This document shows positions 1 to 8,456 of a DNA stretch of 64,000 bases, piece after piece. The notes below the pieces were generated by a model. That model ran no database searches. It was not told the origin of the DNA and worked only from the letters and a program-made list of their open reading frames with translations. The DNA lies in assembly GCF_900240245.1 (NCBI RefSeq), contig NZ_OESQ01000001.1, forward strand, positions 1,786,001 through 1,850,000. The letters run 5' to 3'. Positions within the stretch are counted from its first letter, which is position 1, and every line of letters begins with the position of its first letter. This stretch comes from Lachnoclostridium edouardi (GTDB lineage Bacteria > Bacillota > Clostridia > Lachnospirales > Lachnospiraceae). The position numbers were made by a program, and so were the translations under genes.

Positions 1-690
1 TCTACTACAATCGTAACGAATATATCCGATTTTATGAAAGATGTTTCCAAATCAGTGAAAACGCCCTTTACTGCTGTTCTGCACTGGATTGCATTTGTGC
101 CCACCAATATGTTTTTAGGCCTTATTGGCCTTATGACAGCCAGCATCACCGGGGAGTGGGACCCTATTCAGCTTTTTACAAAAACGCTGCCTGACAGTCC
201 GGTGCTTATTGTTTCACTTATTTTTATTGCATTTGCCCAGATTACAACTAATTTATATAACAATCTGGTGCCGGCCAGCTATGTTTTAATGGATTTAACA
301 AAGCTGGAGTATAAATTTGCCGCGCCTATATGCGTTATTTTATCTGTTGCTACATTTCCCTGGAAAATCGCTTCTGTAGGTGCATTTTTAATCTTTATTG
401 AAATATGTACCGCGTTTTTCGGCGCTATTTTTGCAGCCCTTGTGACAGATTACTACTTTTTCCGCAAAAAGACTTTAAGTATTGAAACCTTATATGACCC
501 GGAGGGCCCGTTTACAGGTATAAACTGGCGGGGGATTATAGCTATTACCTGCGGCGCTGTTATTGGTTTAATTTTCATAAATGTATCCTGGTTTGTAAGC
601 TTAATCCCTACTGCTCTTGTTTACTATCTTCTTACCAAATATACAAATTTAAGCCCGCAATTTAATAAAGGCACTATTTTTGAAAAATAA
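1..690 (+). CDS. NCS1-family purine/cytosine/allantoin permease, C-terminal part
   Basis: The reading frame is open from base 1, so this is the 3' part of a gene that begins outside the window; the first ATG (34) is internal. About 229 residues are visible, with at least five hydrophobic membrane segments, and loops such as ITGEWDPIQ and TNLYNNLVPASYVLMD that resemble the second half of NCS1 transporters (cytosine, allantoin, hydantoin, uracil uptake). Known for the family: sodium- or proton-coupled uptake of nucleobases and related ring compounds at the cytoplasmic membrane. The next gene, 18 bases on, is a cyclic amidohydrolase, so a ureide or hydantoin substrate is inferred. The exact substrate cannot be read from this part. 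Confidence 0.8.
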   Translation, partial: STTIVTNISDFMKDVSKSVKTPFTAVLHWIAFVPTNMFLGLIGLMTASITGEWDPIQLFTKTLPDSPVLIVSLIFIAFAQITTNLYNNLVPASYVLMDLTKLEYKFAAPICVILSVATFPWKIASVGAFLIFIEICTAFFGAIFAALVTDYYFFRKKTLSIETLYDPEGPFTGINWRGIIAITCGAVIGLIFINVSWFVSLIPTALVYYLLTKYTNLSPQFNKGTIFEK

Positions 691-708
691 AAAGGATGCA
701 ATGGTCAT

Positions 709-2061
709 ATGCTGGACAAATTATTTATTAATGGAATTGTTGTTACTAAGGACTCCCGTTTTCCGGCAAATATTGGCGTAACAGGGGAATTTATCACTCA
801 CATTTTATCTCCCAAAGCACAGCCTGAGGCCAAAGAGGTAATAGACTTATCTGGTAAATATATTCTTCCCGGCATGATTGATGCTCATGTGCATTTTGAA
901 GACCCAGGACACACAGACAGGGAGGACATGCTTCACGGAACTGCGGCCTGCGCCGCCGGAGGTATTACTACTGTTATATTAATGCCTACCAATGACCCCT
1001 TAGTATTTACTTTAGAAGCATTTCAGAAAAATCTGAAGGCTTATGAAAACAGGGCTTATGTAGATTACGGGATTCACGGAGGGCTGGATGCAGCCAGCTT
1101 TCCACATGCCAGAAAACTTTGGAGAGAAAGCGGCATCACTGCTATAAAGGTATTTATGTGCTATGCATCTGCAAATATGGGCTTTGTAACAGACAGAACC
1201 TTGTACGAGACTTTAGAACTGGCCAGCCAGGAAGATGCTGTTGTTATTATTCACTGCGAAAATGATGAGATTATTAAAATGAATGAGGACAGGATGAAGG
1301 CCGCCGGGCGCACTGACAGGCTGTCCTTTAACCACAGCCGCCCCGGCTTTGGGGAGGTGGAGGCAATACGCAGAGCCTTATTCTTTGCACAGCAGACCGG
1401 AGCTAAGGTAATGATTCCTCACGTTTCCACAGCAGAAGGGCTTTTGGAAATCCGCCGGGCCAAAGAAAACGGTGTAAAAGTATGGGCGGAAAGCTGTCCT
1501 CAGTATTTTACATTTACAACAGACGATTTTGTAAAGCAGGGACCTTACCTGAAATTTACTCCTGTTATGCATGAGGAGGACAACAGACAGCGGATGTGGG
1601 ATTTAATTGGAAAAGGATATGTGGACTCTATTGGCTCTGACCACTCCCCTTTTACTGTAGCTGAAAAGGAAGTGGGAATGGATAATATCTGGAAAGCTCC
1701 TAATGGTATACCTGGCCTGGAGGCAGAGCTTCCAGTATTTCTTCAGGGGGTAAACGAAGGCCGTCTAACTTTAGAAGATGTTGTAAGAATGACCAGCTAT
1801 AATCCGGCCCGCATTTATAATCTTCCTTTTAAGGGGGAAATAGCTGTGGGAAATCACGCTGATTTAACTATTGTGGATCTGGATTTAGAAAAGGACTTTA
1901 CAAAAGAAACCATTCGCTCCAAATGTCCCTGATCCCCATATATGAACCGCCGTTTTAAAGGATGGCCTGTAATGACTGTAGTCAGAGGGCAAATCGCCGC
2001 AAAAGACGGCCAGGTAACCGGCAGTCCTTGTCACGGTAAATTTATCAGCAGAAAGAAGTAA
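709..2061 (+). pseudogene. Cyclic amidohydrolase (allantoinase/hydantoinase-like) interrupted by in-frame TGA
   Basis: Metal-dependent amidohydrolase of the dihydroorotase/allantoinase/dihydropyrimidinase family, which opens cyclic amide rings. Visible motifs: GMIDAHVHFEDPGHTD (metal HxH), a KVF lysine expected to be carbamylated, VIIHCEND, IPHVSTAEG and SIGSDHSPF. The frame stops at TGA 1930-1932 after 407 codons, but the same frame then continues for 42 codons (KGWPVMTVVRG and onward) to TAA at 2059-2061. This is the usual family C-terminus, restoring a normal length of about 450. The TGA sits where relatives have Trp before SPY, as expected for a TGG-to-TGA change. Only the tail after the barrel is lost, so some activity is possible. 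Downstream of the permease, likely one transcript. A sequencing error is the main alternative. Confidence 0.8.
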
Positions 2062-2081
2062 AACGTGCTCATAACAATAAA

Positions 2082-2154
2082 AAATAGTTAAGCGCAAAGC
2101 GCGAAACTATTTGCTACCCAAAGTTCGCCATAGCGAAGTTTGGGGTTCCCGTAG
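2082..2154. repeat. Two adjacent intergenic stem-loops (REP-like)
   Basis: First stem-loop 2082-2112: AAATAGTT pairs with AACTATTT, with an inner GCGC-AAA-GCGC. Second 2114-2154: CTAC/GTAG ends, then CCCAAA/TTTGGG and TTCGC/GCGAA arms around CATA. A related AATAGTTAAGCG-type stem-loop is seen near 3371-3400, and a weaker one at 42929-42970. This suggests a dispersed palindromic repeat family in this genome. No coding function seen. Confidence 0.6.
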
Positions 2155-2183
2155 TTTTTATGGAACGAGGAACGAGTGAAATA

Positions 2184-2248
2184 AAAAAGAGAAGACGAAA
2201 AATCTAAATAAGCGTTACGGCTAAAAGATTTTAAAGTCTTCTCTTTTT
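2184..2248. terminator. Bidirectional intrinsic terminator
   Basis: Thirteen-base arms (2184-2196 and 2236-2248) pair perfectly, with A-rich and T-rich outer ends on both sides, so it can end transcription of the amidohydrolase from the left and of the convergent exonuclease gene from the right. An inner stem AAAATCT/AGATTTT is also present. Confidence 0.7.
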
Positions 2249-2278
2249 ATACCTAATATTTCTTTGTTATGAACACTT

Positions 2279-2299
2279 AGTGCCTGAATTTTAGGCACT
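2279..2299 (-). terminator. Small hairpin at the end of the exonuclease gene
   Basis: AGTGCCT and AGGCACT pair around a 7-base loop and touch the stop codon of the minus-strand exonuclease. There is no clear T-run after it, so it is probably a stabilising hairpin or weak terminator. Confidence 0.35.
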
Positions 2300-3270
2300 T
2301 ACGTGCCTGCGTTTTTCTTTGTCAGATTTCTTTTCTGACGTTTTTTTCTGCTTTCTTCTCTTTTGGCGATAATTTCCTCCGCCTGCTCTTCATTTATTGG
2401 CTTCATGGTCTTTACAATAAAGGTACTGCCGTCCTCAGCCTTTTTGATCCTGATTTTTCCCTTTACCAAACCGTGCTCCGGACATACTGCCAAACATAAA
2501 TATATTTTCTGACCGGCCTGAAACCAGCGGATTTTTTTGTGAAGCATCCTTCTGCACTGTCCGCAGATCATATCGCTTACCTTTTTGTCCACCAAAGCCT
2601 CCTCCTTTGTGTCAAAGGCTTTAGAAACAAACTTTGTGTATCCCGGAAATTTCAGAGTAATCTCCTCTTCTCTGTTTTTGGGAGGCCGGTAATAATCTAC
2701 GGAAATAAACGGTTCCACCTTTTTCCAGTCCATTCTGCCCATTACGCGCCCTGTGTAATAAGCATCATCCATAGCCTGATGAAACGGTCTGTCCTGAGTA
2801 ATCCCCAGCTCCTGAACAGCTGTGTCTAAGGATACTTTCTCTTTCCCGTCCTTGTATAATAAACTATATAATTTTTGTATGTCGTAATACAGCAAAGGCT
2901 TGGGCAGCGGATCGCCCATATGGAAATATGCCAGATTCCTCTGAAGCTCCGTCAAATCCATGGACCCCCAGATACAGAATACAAAATCATCTCCGCACCA
3001 CTCTCTGAAATCTTCAAATGCATCCGGAAAATATGATCCCCTTTCCTGAAGCTCTTCCATGTCTGTGTGAACTACTTCCAGAATTTTATAGTGGAGCTCT
3101 GTGTAAATAATAGGCCTTACAAGACGTCTGAACTCAGACATCATTCTAAAATTCCCATCCAGCTTTACTGCGCCGATCTCAATGATCTCAAAAGGCAGAT
3201 GCTCTACAGTCCCTTCTTTGCCGCTTGGACTTTGGTTCCATTCTAAATCAAGTATAATAAAAGTCTTCAT
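2299..3270 (-). CDS. DEDDh-type 3'-5' exonuclease (DnaQ/KapD-like)
   Basis: About 323 residues. The N-terminal 190 residues form an RNase-T/DnaQ-like exonuclease domain: DLEW supplies the first Asp and Glu, the Asp in CIWGSMDLTEL the next, and HQAMDDAYYTGRV the catalytic His and last Asp. The remaining C-terminal part has a CGQCRR and VCPEH cysteine pattern that may bind zinc, then a very basic lysine/arginine tail suited to nucleic acid. The ATG at 3268-3270 is chosen over one seven codons upstream, because a promoter (TTGCAT, 16 bases, TATAAT) lies directly in front and its start point would fall about 3 bases before this ATG, implying an almost leaderless mRNA. Single gene, convergent with the amidohydrolase. 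Confidence 0.75.
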   Translation of the reverse strand: MKTFIILDLEWNQSPSGKEGTVEHLPFEIIEIGAVKLDGNFRMMSEFRRLVRPIIYTELHYKILEVVHTDMEELQERGSYFPDAFEDFREWCGDDFVFCIWGSMDLTELQRNLAYFHMGDPLPKPLLYYDIQKLYSLLYKDGKEKVSLDTAVQELGITQDRPFHQAMDDAYYTGRVMGRMDWKKVEPFISVDYYRPPKNREEEITLKFPGYTKFVSKAFDTKEEALVDKKVSDMICGQCRRMLHKKIRWFQAGQKIYLCLAVCPEHGLVKGKIRIKKAEDGSTFIVKTMKPINEEQAEEIIAKREESRKKRQKRNLTKKNAGT

Positions 3271-3279
3271 AATATCCGC

Positions 3280-3307
3280 ATTATAGCACATATAAAGAAA
3301 AATGCAA
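3280..3307 (-). promoter_or_regulatory. Promoter of the exonuclease gene
   Basis: Minus strand: -35 TTGCAT (3302-3307), 16-base spacer, -10 TATAAT (3280-3285), ATG at 3270. The predicted start leaves almost no 5' leader and no ribosome site. Confidence 0.5.
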
Positions 3308-3322
3308 AGAGCTAAGAAAATA

Positions 3323-3352
3323 GGGCCTGCCGCAAAAATCTGCAGCAGGCCC
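3323..3352 (-). terminator. Intrinsic terminator of the kinase-like gene
   Basis: GGGCCTGC and GCAGGCCC form an 8-bp GC-rich stem. On the minus strand it is followed by TATTTTCTT, as expected for a terminator of the adhE/kinase transcription unit. Confidence 0.75.
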
Positions 3353-3401
3353 CTCTCATTTGGGCAGTAAGTAATTTCGCGTTTTAACGCTTAACTATTT
3401 T

Positions 3402-4154
3402 TTACTCATATTCTACTACGTCCAGCCATTTCTCCAGCATTTCCTTTTCTTCAGGAATCGCTTTCATAAGTCTGGAGGCAGCTGTAATTGGCATCCAGCG
3501 CTGTACGTACTGTTTTGCAGTGTCGCTCTTCTCGCAGAACTTATCCAGATACATGTCTGCCATCTTCATATCCTGTAAAGCAAACAGAAGGTATGTGGTA
3601 GCTGCGTCTGCTGAGGCGTTGCCCTGTGTAGCGTGAGACCAGTCCAGAATATGAAACTTGCCTTCTTTATCTACAATAATATTACTTGGGTTGAAGTCTC
3701 CATGAAGTACCTTGTAGTGTTTTGGCATACTGCTCAGTCTTGTGCGCAGTTCATAACGTGTAGTAGCGTTAATTGCCTTAGAGTCGGAAATTTTTGTATC
3801 CCATTTATCTTTTAACTTATTTAACAAAGGAGCTTTTTTGCTGTGCACTTCCATCTGCAGAGTAACGAAATCATCCATATACTTCTCCAGATTTTCAGGA
3901 TGCTTCTCCATAAGAGAAGCTAATGTATCCCCCTCAATGTAGTCGGAAATAATCGCCCAGTTTCCGTCCTCTGTTACTGTAACCCCGTGAACTTTTGGAA
4001 TCGGCAGCCCTGTCTCTTCCACTCTGGCCTGATTTAAAGCCTCGTTTAATACATCTGTTTTTGGAAAGTTTGCATCAAATACCTTCCATGACTTGTCGCC
4101 GATCTGATAGATAACCTTATGGGTACGTGTTGCCAAAATTTTATCTGTCTTCAT
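3402..4154 (-). CDS. APH/choline-kinase-like phosphotransferase
   Basis: 250 residues with the protein-kinase-like aminoglycoside phosphotransferase fold. The catalytic loop is LHGDFNPSNIIV (HGD with Asn) and the metal-binding segment is ILDWSHA. A hinge-like stretch (AIISDYIEGDTLASLM) lies near residue 90. Family members phosphorylate small hydroxylated molecules such as choline, homoserine, fructosamines, methylthioribose or aminoglycosides; the substrate cannot be told here, and a resistance role is not implied. ATG start with an AAAGGAGA ribosome site. It follows adhE after 27 bases on the same strand, probably co-transcribed, and ends at a strong terminator. Confidence 0.75.
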   Translation of the reverse strand: MKTDKILATRTHKVIYQIGDKSWKVFDANFPKTDVLNEALNQARVEETGLPIPKVHGVTVTEDGNWAIISDYIEGDTLASLMEKHPENLEKYMDDFVTLQMEVHSKKAPLLNKLKDKWDTKISDSKAINATTRYELRTRLSSMPKHYKVLHGDFNPSNIIVDKEGKFHILDWSHATQGNASADAATTYLLFALQDMKMADMYLDKFCEKSDTAKQYVQRWMPITAASRLMKAIPEEKEMLEKWLDVVEYE

Positions 4155-4181
4155 GTTACAATCTCCTTTCCCTTCTCCTAT

Positions 4182-6794
4182 TTATTTGCCATAGTAAGCT
4201 TTCAGGTACATTTCCTTAATCTCGCTCATCAGAGGATATCTTGGGTTAGCGCCTGTACACTGATCATCAAACGCCTGCTCAACCATGTTGTCCAGAGTAT
4301 CCAGGAAATATTTCTCATCTACGCCGTAATCCTTAATGCAGCTCTTAACGCCTACTGCTTTCTTTAATTCTTCAATCTTCTCAATAAGCTTCTTTACTGC
4401 CTCTTCGTCGTTCTTAGCCTGGATGCCGCAGAATCTAGCGCACTCAGCATATCTTGCCATTGTATGAGGATACTGGTACTGGGAGAATGTTCCCATCTTT
4501 CTTGGGCACTCAGCGGAGTTAAATTCTACAACTAAAGAGATTAACAGCGCATTTGCAATACCGTGTGGCAGATGGTGGAAAGCGCCCAGTTTATGTGCCA
4601 TGGAGTGACACACGCCTAAGAATGCATTTGCAAATGCCATACCTGCCATGCAGGAAGCGTCAGCCATTTTCTCACGGGCAATAGCGTTTGTACCATCATT
4701 ATAACATGTAGGCAGATAATCGAATACATTTTTCATTGCTTTTAATGCAAGACCATCTGTATAATCTGTTGCCATTACAGAAGCATATGCCTCTAATGCA
4801 TGTGTAAGAACGTCCACGCCGGATGCGCTTGTCAGTCCTTTTGGCTGGCTCATCATATTATCTGTATCTACGATTGCCATGTTTGGAAGCAGCTCATAGT
4901 CAGCCAGAGGATATTTTACTCCTGTTTCCTGATCTGTAATAACCGCGAATGGAGTTACCTCAGATCCTGTACCTGAAGATGTTGGAATAGCTACAAAGTA
5001 TGCCTTCTCGCCCATCTTAGGGAATGTATAAACACGTTTTCTGATATCAATGAAACGCATTGCCATATCCTGAAAATCTACTTCCGGATGCTCGTACATT
5101 ACCCACATAATCTTTCCTGCGTCCATTGCAGAACCGCCGCCCAGAGCTAAAATTACGTCTGGCTGGAATGCTGTCATTGCCTTAGCGCCTTCCTGTGCGT
5201 TTGCAAGTGTAGGATCTGGCTGAACGTTGGAGAATACAGTGTAAACAATGCCAAGCTCATCTAATTTATCTGTAATTGGCTTTGTATAACCGTTCATGTA
5301 AAGGAAGCTGTCTGTTACAAGGAACGCTCTCTTCTTGCCTAAAACGTCCCTTAATTCATTTAATGCTACAGGCATACAGCCTTTCTTAAAGTATACCTTT
5401 TCAGGAGTCCTTAACCACAGCATGTTTTCTCTCCTCTCTGCAACTGTCTTAATGTTTAATAAGTGTTTAACGCCAACGTTCTCGGAAACAGAGTTGCCGC
5501 CCCAGGAACCGCATCCTAGAGTCAGAGATGGAGCTAATTTAAAGTTGTACAGATCACCGATTCCGCCGTGGGAGGATGGTGTATTTACAAGAATACGGCA
5601 GGTCTTCATAGCCGCTGCATGTTTAGCCATTTTCTCCTGCTCATTTACATTTACATAGAGAGAAGCTGTATGGCCGTAGCCGCCGTCTGCAACTAATCTT
5701 TCTGCTTTTACGATTGCCTCGTCAAATGTTTTTGCCTTGTACATAGCCAGTACTGGGGATAATTTCTCATGGGCAAACTCTTCAGAAATATCTACGGATT
5801 CTACTTCGCCGATAATAATTTTTGTATCTACAGGAACATCCACTCCTGCTAAAGCAGCGATTGTGTGAGCAGACTGTCCTACGATTTTAGCGTTTAACGC
5901 GCCGTTGATCAGGATGGTCTTGCGCACCTTATCTAACTCGTCGCCTTTTAAGAAGTAGCAGCCTCTTGTCTCAAATTCCTTTTTCACTTCATTATAAATT
6001 GGCTCCAGAACTGTTACAGACTGCTCAGAAGCACAGATCATTCCGTTGTCAAATGTCTTAGAATGAATAATAGAGTTTACAGCCATCTTAACGTCTGCTG
6101 TATCGTCAATAATAACAGGTGTATTACCGGCGCCAACGCCTAATGCAGGTTTGCCTGAAGAGTAAGCAGCCTTAACCATGCCGGGACCGCCTGTAGCCAG
6201 AATTGTGTCTGCGCCTCTCATAACCTCATTTGTTAAGTCCAGAGAAGGAACGTCAATCCATCCGATAATGCCCTCAGGAGCTCCTGCTTTTACTGCTGCG
6301 TCTAAAACAATTTTAGCAGCTGCAATTGTACAGCCCTTTGCACGTGGATGTGGGGAAATGATAATTGCGTTTCTGGTTTTTAAAGCAATCAGAGTTTTAA
6401 AGATTGCTGTTGAAGTCGGGTTAGTTGTAGGAATAACTGCTGCAATAAGGCCGATTGGCTCTGCAATTTTCTTAATTCCAAATGCTTTGTCTTCTTCTAC
6501 TACGCCGCATGTTTTTGTATGCTTATAAGCGTTGTAAATGTATTCTGCAGCATAGTTATTTTTAATAACCTTATCTTCCACTACGCCCATGCCTGTCTCT
6601 TCAACAGCCATTTTAGCCAGCGGAATTCTCATCTGGTTTGCCGCCTTTGCTGCTTCAAAAAAGATTTTGTCCACCTGCTCCTGTGTGTAGGTAGCAAAAA
6701 CCTTCTGTGCCTCTCTCATTGCATTCATTTTCGCGATTAATGCGTCCACGCTGTCAATGATTTCCGGTACCTGTACTTCTTTTCCCTTTGCCAT
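4182..6794 (-). CDS. adhE: Bifunctional acetaldehyde-CoA/alcohol dehydrogenase AdhE
   Basis: 870 residues, the usual AdhE length. The N-terminal aldehyde dehydrogenase domain (about 1-440) contains the catalytic Cys near residue 254 in GMICASEQ, and a glycine-rich GVGAGNTPV stretch. The C-terminal iron-dependent alcohol dehydrogenase domain (about 455-870) contains GGGSAMDAGK for nucleotide binding, and metal-ligand segments DVLTHALEAYAS and MAHKLGAFHHLPHG. It reduces acetyl-CoA to ethanol in two NADH-consuming steps, regenerating NAD+ in fermentation; AdhE commonly forms spirosome filaments. Ribosome site CAGGAGGG before the ATG. The promoter overlaps a Rex-like palindrome, which fits control by the NADH/NAD+ ratio. 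Confidence 0.95.
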   Translation of the reverse strand: MAKGKEVQVPEIIDSVDALIAKMNAMREAQKVFATYTQEQVDKIFFEAAKAANQMRIPLAKMAVEETGMGVVEDKVIKNNYAAEYIYNAYKHTKTCGVVEEDKAFGIKKIAEPIGLIAAVIPTTNPTSTAIFKTLIALKTRNAIIISPHPRAKGCTIAAAKIVLDAAVKAGAPEGIIGWIDVPSLDLTNEVMRGADTILATGGPGMVKAAYSSGKPALGVGAGNTPVIIDDTADVKMAVNSIIHSKTFDNGMICASEQSVTVLEPIYNEVKKEFETRGCYFLKGDELDKVRKTILINGALNAKIVGQSAHTIAALAGVDVPVDTKIIIGEVESVDISEEFAHEKLSPVLAMYKAKTFDEAIVKAERLVADGGYGHTASLYVNVNEQEKMAKHAAAMKTCRILVNTPSSHGGIGDLYNFKLAPSLTLGCGSWGGNSVSENVGVKHLLNIKTVAERRENMLWLRTPEKVYFKKGCMPVALNELRDVLGKKRAFLVTDSFLYMNGYTKPITDKLDELGIVYTVFSNVQPDPTLANAQEGAKAMTAFQPDVILALGGGSAMDAGKIMWVMYEHPEVDFQDMAMRFIDIRKRVYTFPKMGEKAYFVAIPTSSGTGSEVTPFAVITDQETGVKYPLADYELLPNMAIVDTDNMMSQPKGLTSASGVDVLTHALEAYASVMATDYTDGLALKAMKNVFDYLPTCYNDGTNAIAREKMADASCMAGMAFANAFLGVCHSMAHKLGAFHHLPHGIANALLISLVVEFNSAECPRKMGTFSQYQYPHTMARYAECARFCGIQAKNDEEAVKKLIEKIEELKKAVGVKSCIKDYGVDEKYFLDTLDNMVEQAFDDQCTGANPRYPLMSEIKEMYLKAYYGK

Positions 6795-6838
6795 GATTTA
6801 CCCTCCTGAGATTTATTATTAACACTATTGTAACTTCT

Positions 6839-6889
6839 TCGTTATTTATTTAACGATTCAATTATACCATCACGTTAAAAAAATATCAA
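6839..6889 (-). promoter_or_regulatory. adhE promoter with Rex-like operator
   Basis: Minus strand: -35 TTGATA (6884-6889), 17-base spacer, -10 TATAAT (6861-6866). An 18-base inverted repeat TCGTTA-N6-TAACGA (6839-6856) covers the predicted start point. It matches 11 of 14 fixed positions of the clostridial Rex consensus TTGTTAA-N4-TTAACAA. Rex represses fermentation genes, adhE among them, when NADH is low. The remaining sequence up to 7112 is AT-rich with no gene seen. Confidence 0.6.
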
Positions 6890-7112
6890 TTATAAGAATA
6901 TTAAATTTTTATATAAGAAATATAATGTTTTTTGTGTATTTTGCCCCTATATCTTTTCTATCTTCCCCTCCCGCCTCTTTAACTTGGAGCTGTTTCTTGT
7001 AAATACTATACGTGATTATGTGCAAAAAGTCTATATATAACAGGTTACTTTCAGCACAAACAACACTGTAGAACAAAGCGAAATGAATTACACTAAAACT
7101 ATCAAAAAGACG

Positions 7113-7153
7113 TTGGCAGCGTTACTGCCAATACTCAGGCGTTTCATGCCTGA
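7113..7153 (+). promoter_or_regulatory. Tandem-hairpin leader of the carrier gene
   Basis: Two neighbouring stem-loops precede the ribosome site. TTGGCAG/CTGCCAA has a 5-base loop (7113-7131); TCAGGC/GCCTGA (7135-7153) has a slightly larger loop. They lie 3 bases apart and end 10 bases before AGGAGG (7164-7169). No known riboswitch class was recognised. They could be a cis-regulatory RNA or a protein-binding leader. Confidence 0.4.
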
Positions 7154-7175
7154 AGCAAATAATAGGAGGATGTAT

Positions 7176-8432
7176 ATGGGAACAGAAAAAAGCAGTAAGA
7201 AAAAGTTGTCTATGACAACGCAGATTTTAATTGCTACCATAGGGGGTATTGTTTTTGGCTCTGTAGTGGGTCCCTGGGCTGCAAACTTAAAGTTTATAGG
7301 CGATATTTTTATGCGCCTGATTCAAATGTCTGTAGTGATTCTTGTAATGTCCGCCGTAGCAGTGGCTATTGGCTCACAGCAGGGAAAAAGCGTGGGAAAA
7401 ATGGGGTTCCACACCTTTAAATGGATTTTTATTTTTACTCTTTTTGCCGCAGTTTTAGGTTATGTTTTATGTCAGATTATAAAACCTGGCGTAGGTATTA
7501 CAATTGTAAATCCTACAGAGGTCAGTGAGGTGGCTATGTCCGGAAGCTTCCAGGATACTCTTTTAGGATTCTTTTCTACTAATATTATTGCATCCATGGC
7601 TGCCGGAAATATGGTTCCGTGTATTATTTTCGCAATTATTTTTGGTCTGGCATGCAGCGTTTATACTTCCACCTCTGGGGACGATATTATTCTCCGCTGG
7701 CTGAAAGGTATAAACGGAGTGGTGCTGAACATTATTAAAATGGTTATGAAGCTGGCTCCTATAGGCGTGTTCTGTCTCCTTGCCAATATATCCGGAGCTA
7801 TTGGCTTTAAAGTAGTACTTCCTATGATAAAGTTTTTAGCCTGTCTTGCTATTGGAGATTTAATTATGCTGATCGTATATCTTCCTCTGGCAGGATTCCG
7901 CTGCAAGGTTAATCCTCTTGCCATGCCAAAGAAATTTCTGAAAGTATCTATGCTGGCAATGACTACTACTTCCTCTGCTATTTGTCTGCCTACTAAAATG
8001 GAAGACTCTGTAACTAAATTCGGCGTCAGCCGCCGCATATCTGACTTTGTAGGTCCTATAACAATGTCCATGAACAGCAACGGAGCAGCTCTCTGCGATC
8101 TTTGTTATGTCTGTTTTTTAAGTCAGGCATGTAATGTAACCTTGACAACTCCTCAGATCATTATGGCTGTCTGCCTGGCTATTATGTTGTGTCTGGGAAC
8201 TATTACTGTACCAGGCGGCGCTGTAGTTACTATGACTTTCCTCGCCACCTCTCTGGGACTTCCTGTTGAAGCTATCGGCCTGCTTCTGGCTATTGACTGG
8301 TTCTCAGGAATGTTCCGTACTTTGTTAAATGTAGACGCAGATATTATTATAGCCATGTTGGTTGCCAATGCAGAAGGCGAGCTTGACAGGGATGTTTTCA
8401 ATGAAGTTAAAACTGTAGATTATATTGCATAA
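7176..8432 (+). CDS. DAACS (glutamate/dicarboxylate:cation symporter) family carrier, divergent
   Basis: 418 residues from ATG 7176, chosen because AGGAGG at 7164-7169 is ideally spaced and the upstream in-frame ATG lies before leader hairpins. Hydrophobic segments follow the DAACS fold, with the serine-rich hairpin TTTSSAICLP and C-terminal helices ending FRTLLNVDADIII. Compared with remembered GltPh residues, Arg397, Thr398, Asn401 and Asp405 equivalents are kept. The Asp that binds the substrate alpha-amino group (D394) is Gly in SGMFRT, and the NMDGT sodium motif reads NSNGA. This suggests a substrate without a free amino group and altered ion coupling. It is followed 24 bases later by a carbamoylase, so N-carbamoyl amino acid or ureido-acid uptake is a reasonable inference. 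Confidence 0.8.
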   Translation: MGTEKSSKKKLSMTTQILIATIGGIVFGSVVGPWAANLKFIGDIFMRLIQMSVVILVMSAVAVAIGSQQGKSVGKMGFHTFKWIFIFTLFAAVLGYVLCQIIKPGVGITIVNPTEVSEVAMSGSFQDTLLGFFSTNIIASMAAGNMVPCIIFAIIFGLACSVYTSTSGDDIILRWLKGINGVVLNIIKMVMKLAPIGVFCLLANISGAIGFKVVLPMIKFLACLAIGDLIMLIVYLPLAGFRCKVNPLAMPKKFLKVSMLAMTTTSSAICLPTKMEDSVTKFGVSRRISDFVGPITMSMNSNGAALCDLCYVCFLSQACNVTLTTPQIIMAVCLAIMLCLGTITVPGGAVVTMTFLATSLGLPVEAIGLLLAIDWFSGMFRTLLNVDADIIIAMLVANAEGELDRDVFNEVKTVDYIA

Positions 8433-8456
8433 TTTTAATAAAGGAGTTATGATTTT

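Noticed and set aside
1930..1932. Selenocysteine codon at the TGA of the amidohydrolase
   Set aside because: The position is Trp in relatives, not Cys. A simple nonsense change is more likely.
3402..4154. Aminoglycoside resistance gene
   Set aside because: Only the general APH fold is visible; the housekeeping context with adhE and the lack of a specific resistance signature do not support a resistance call.
7113..7153. Mini-ykkC (guanidine-II) riboswitch
   Set aside because: Two hairpins are present but their loops lack the conserved ACGR sequence.
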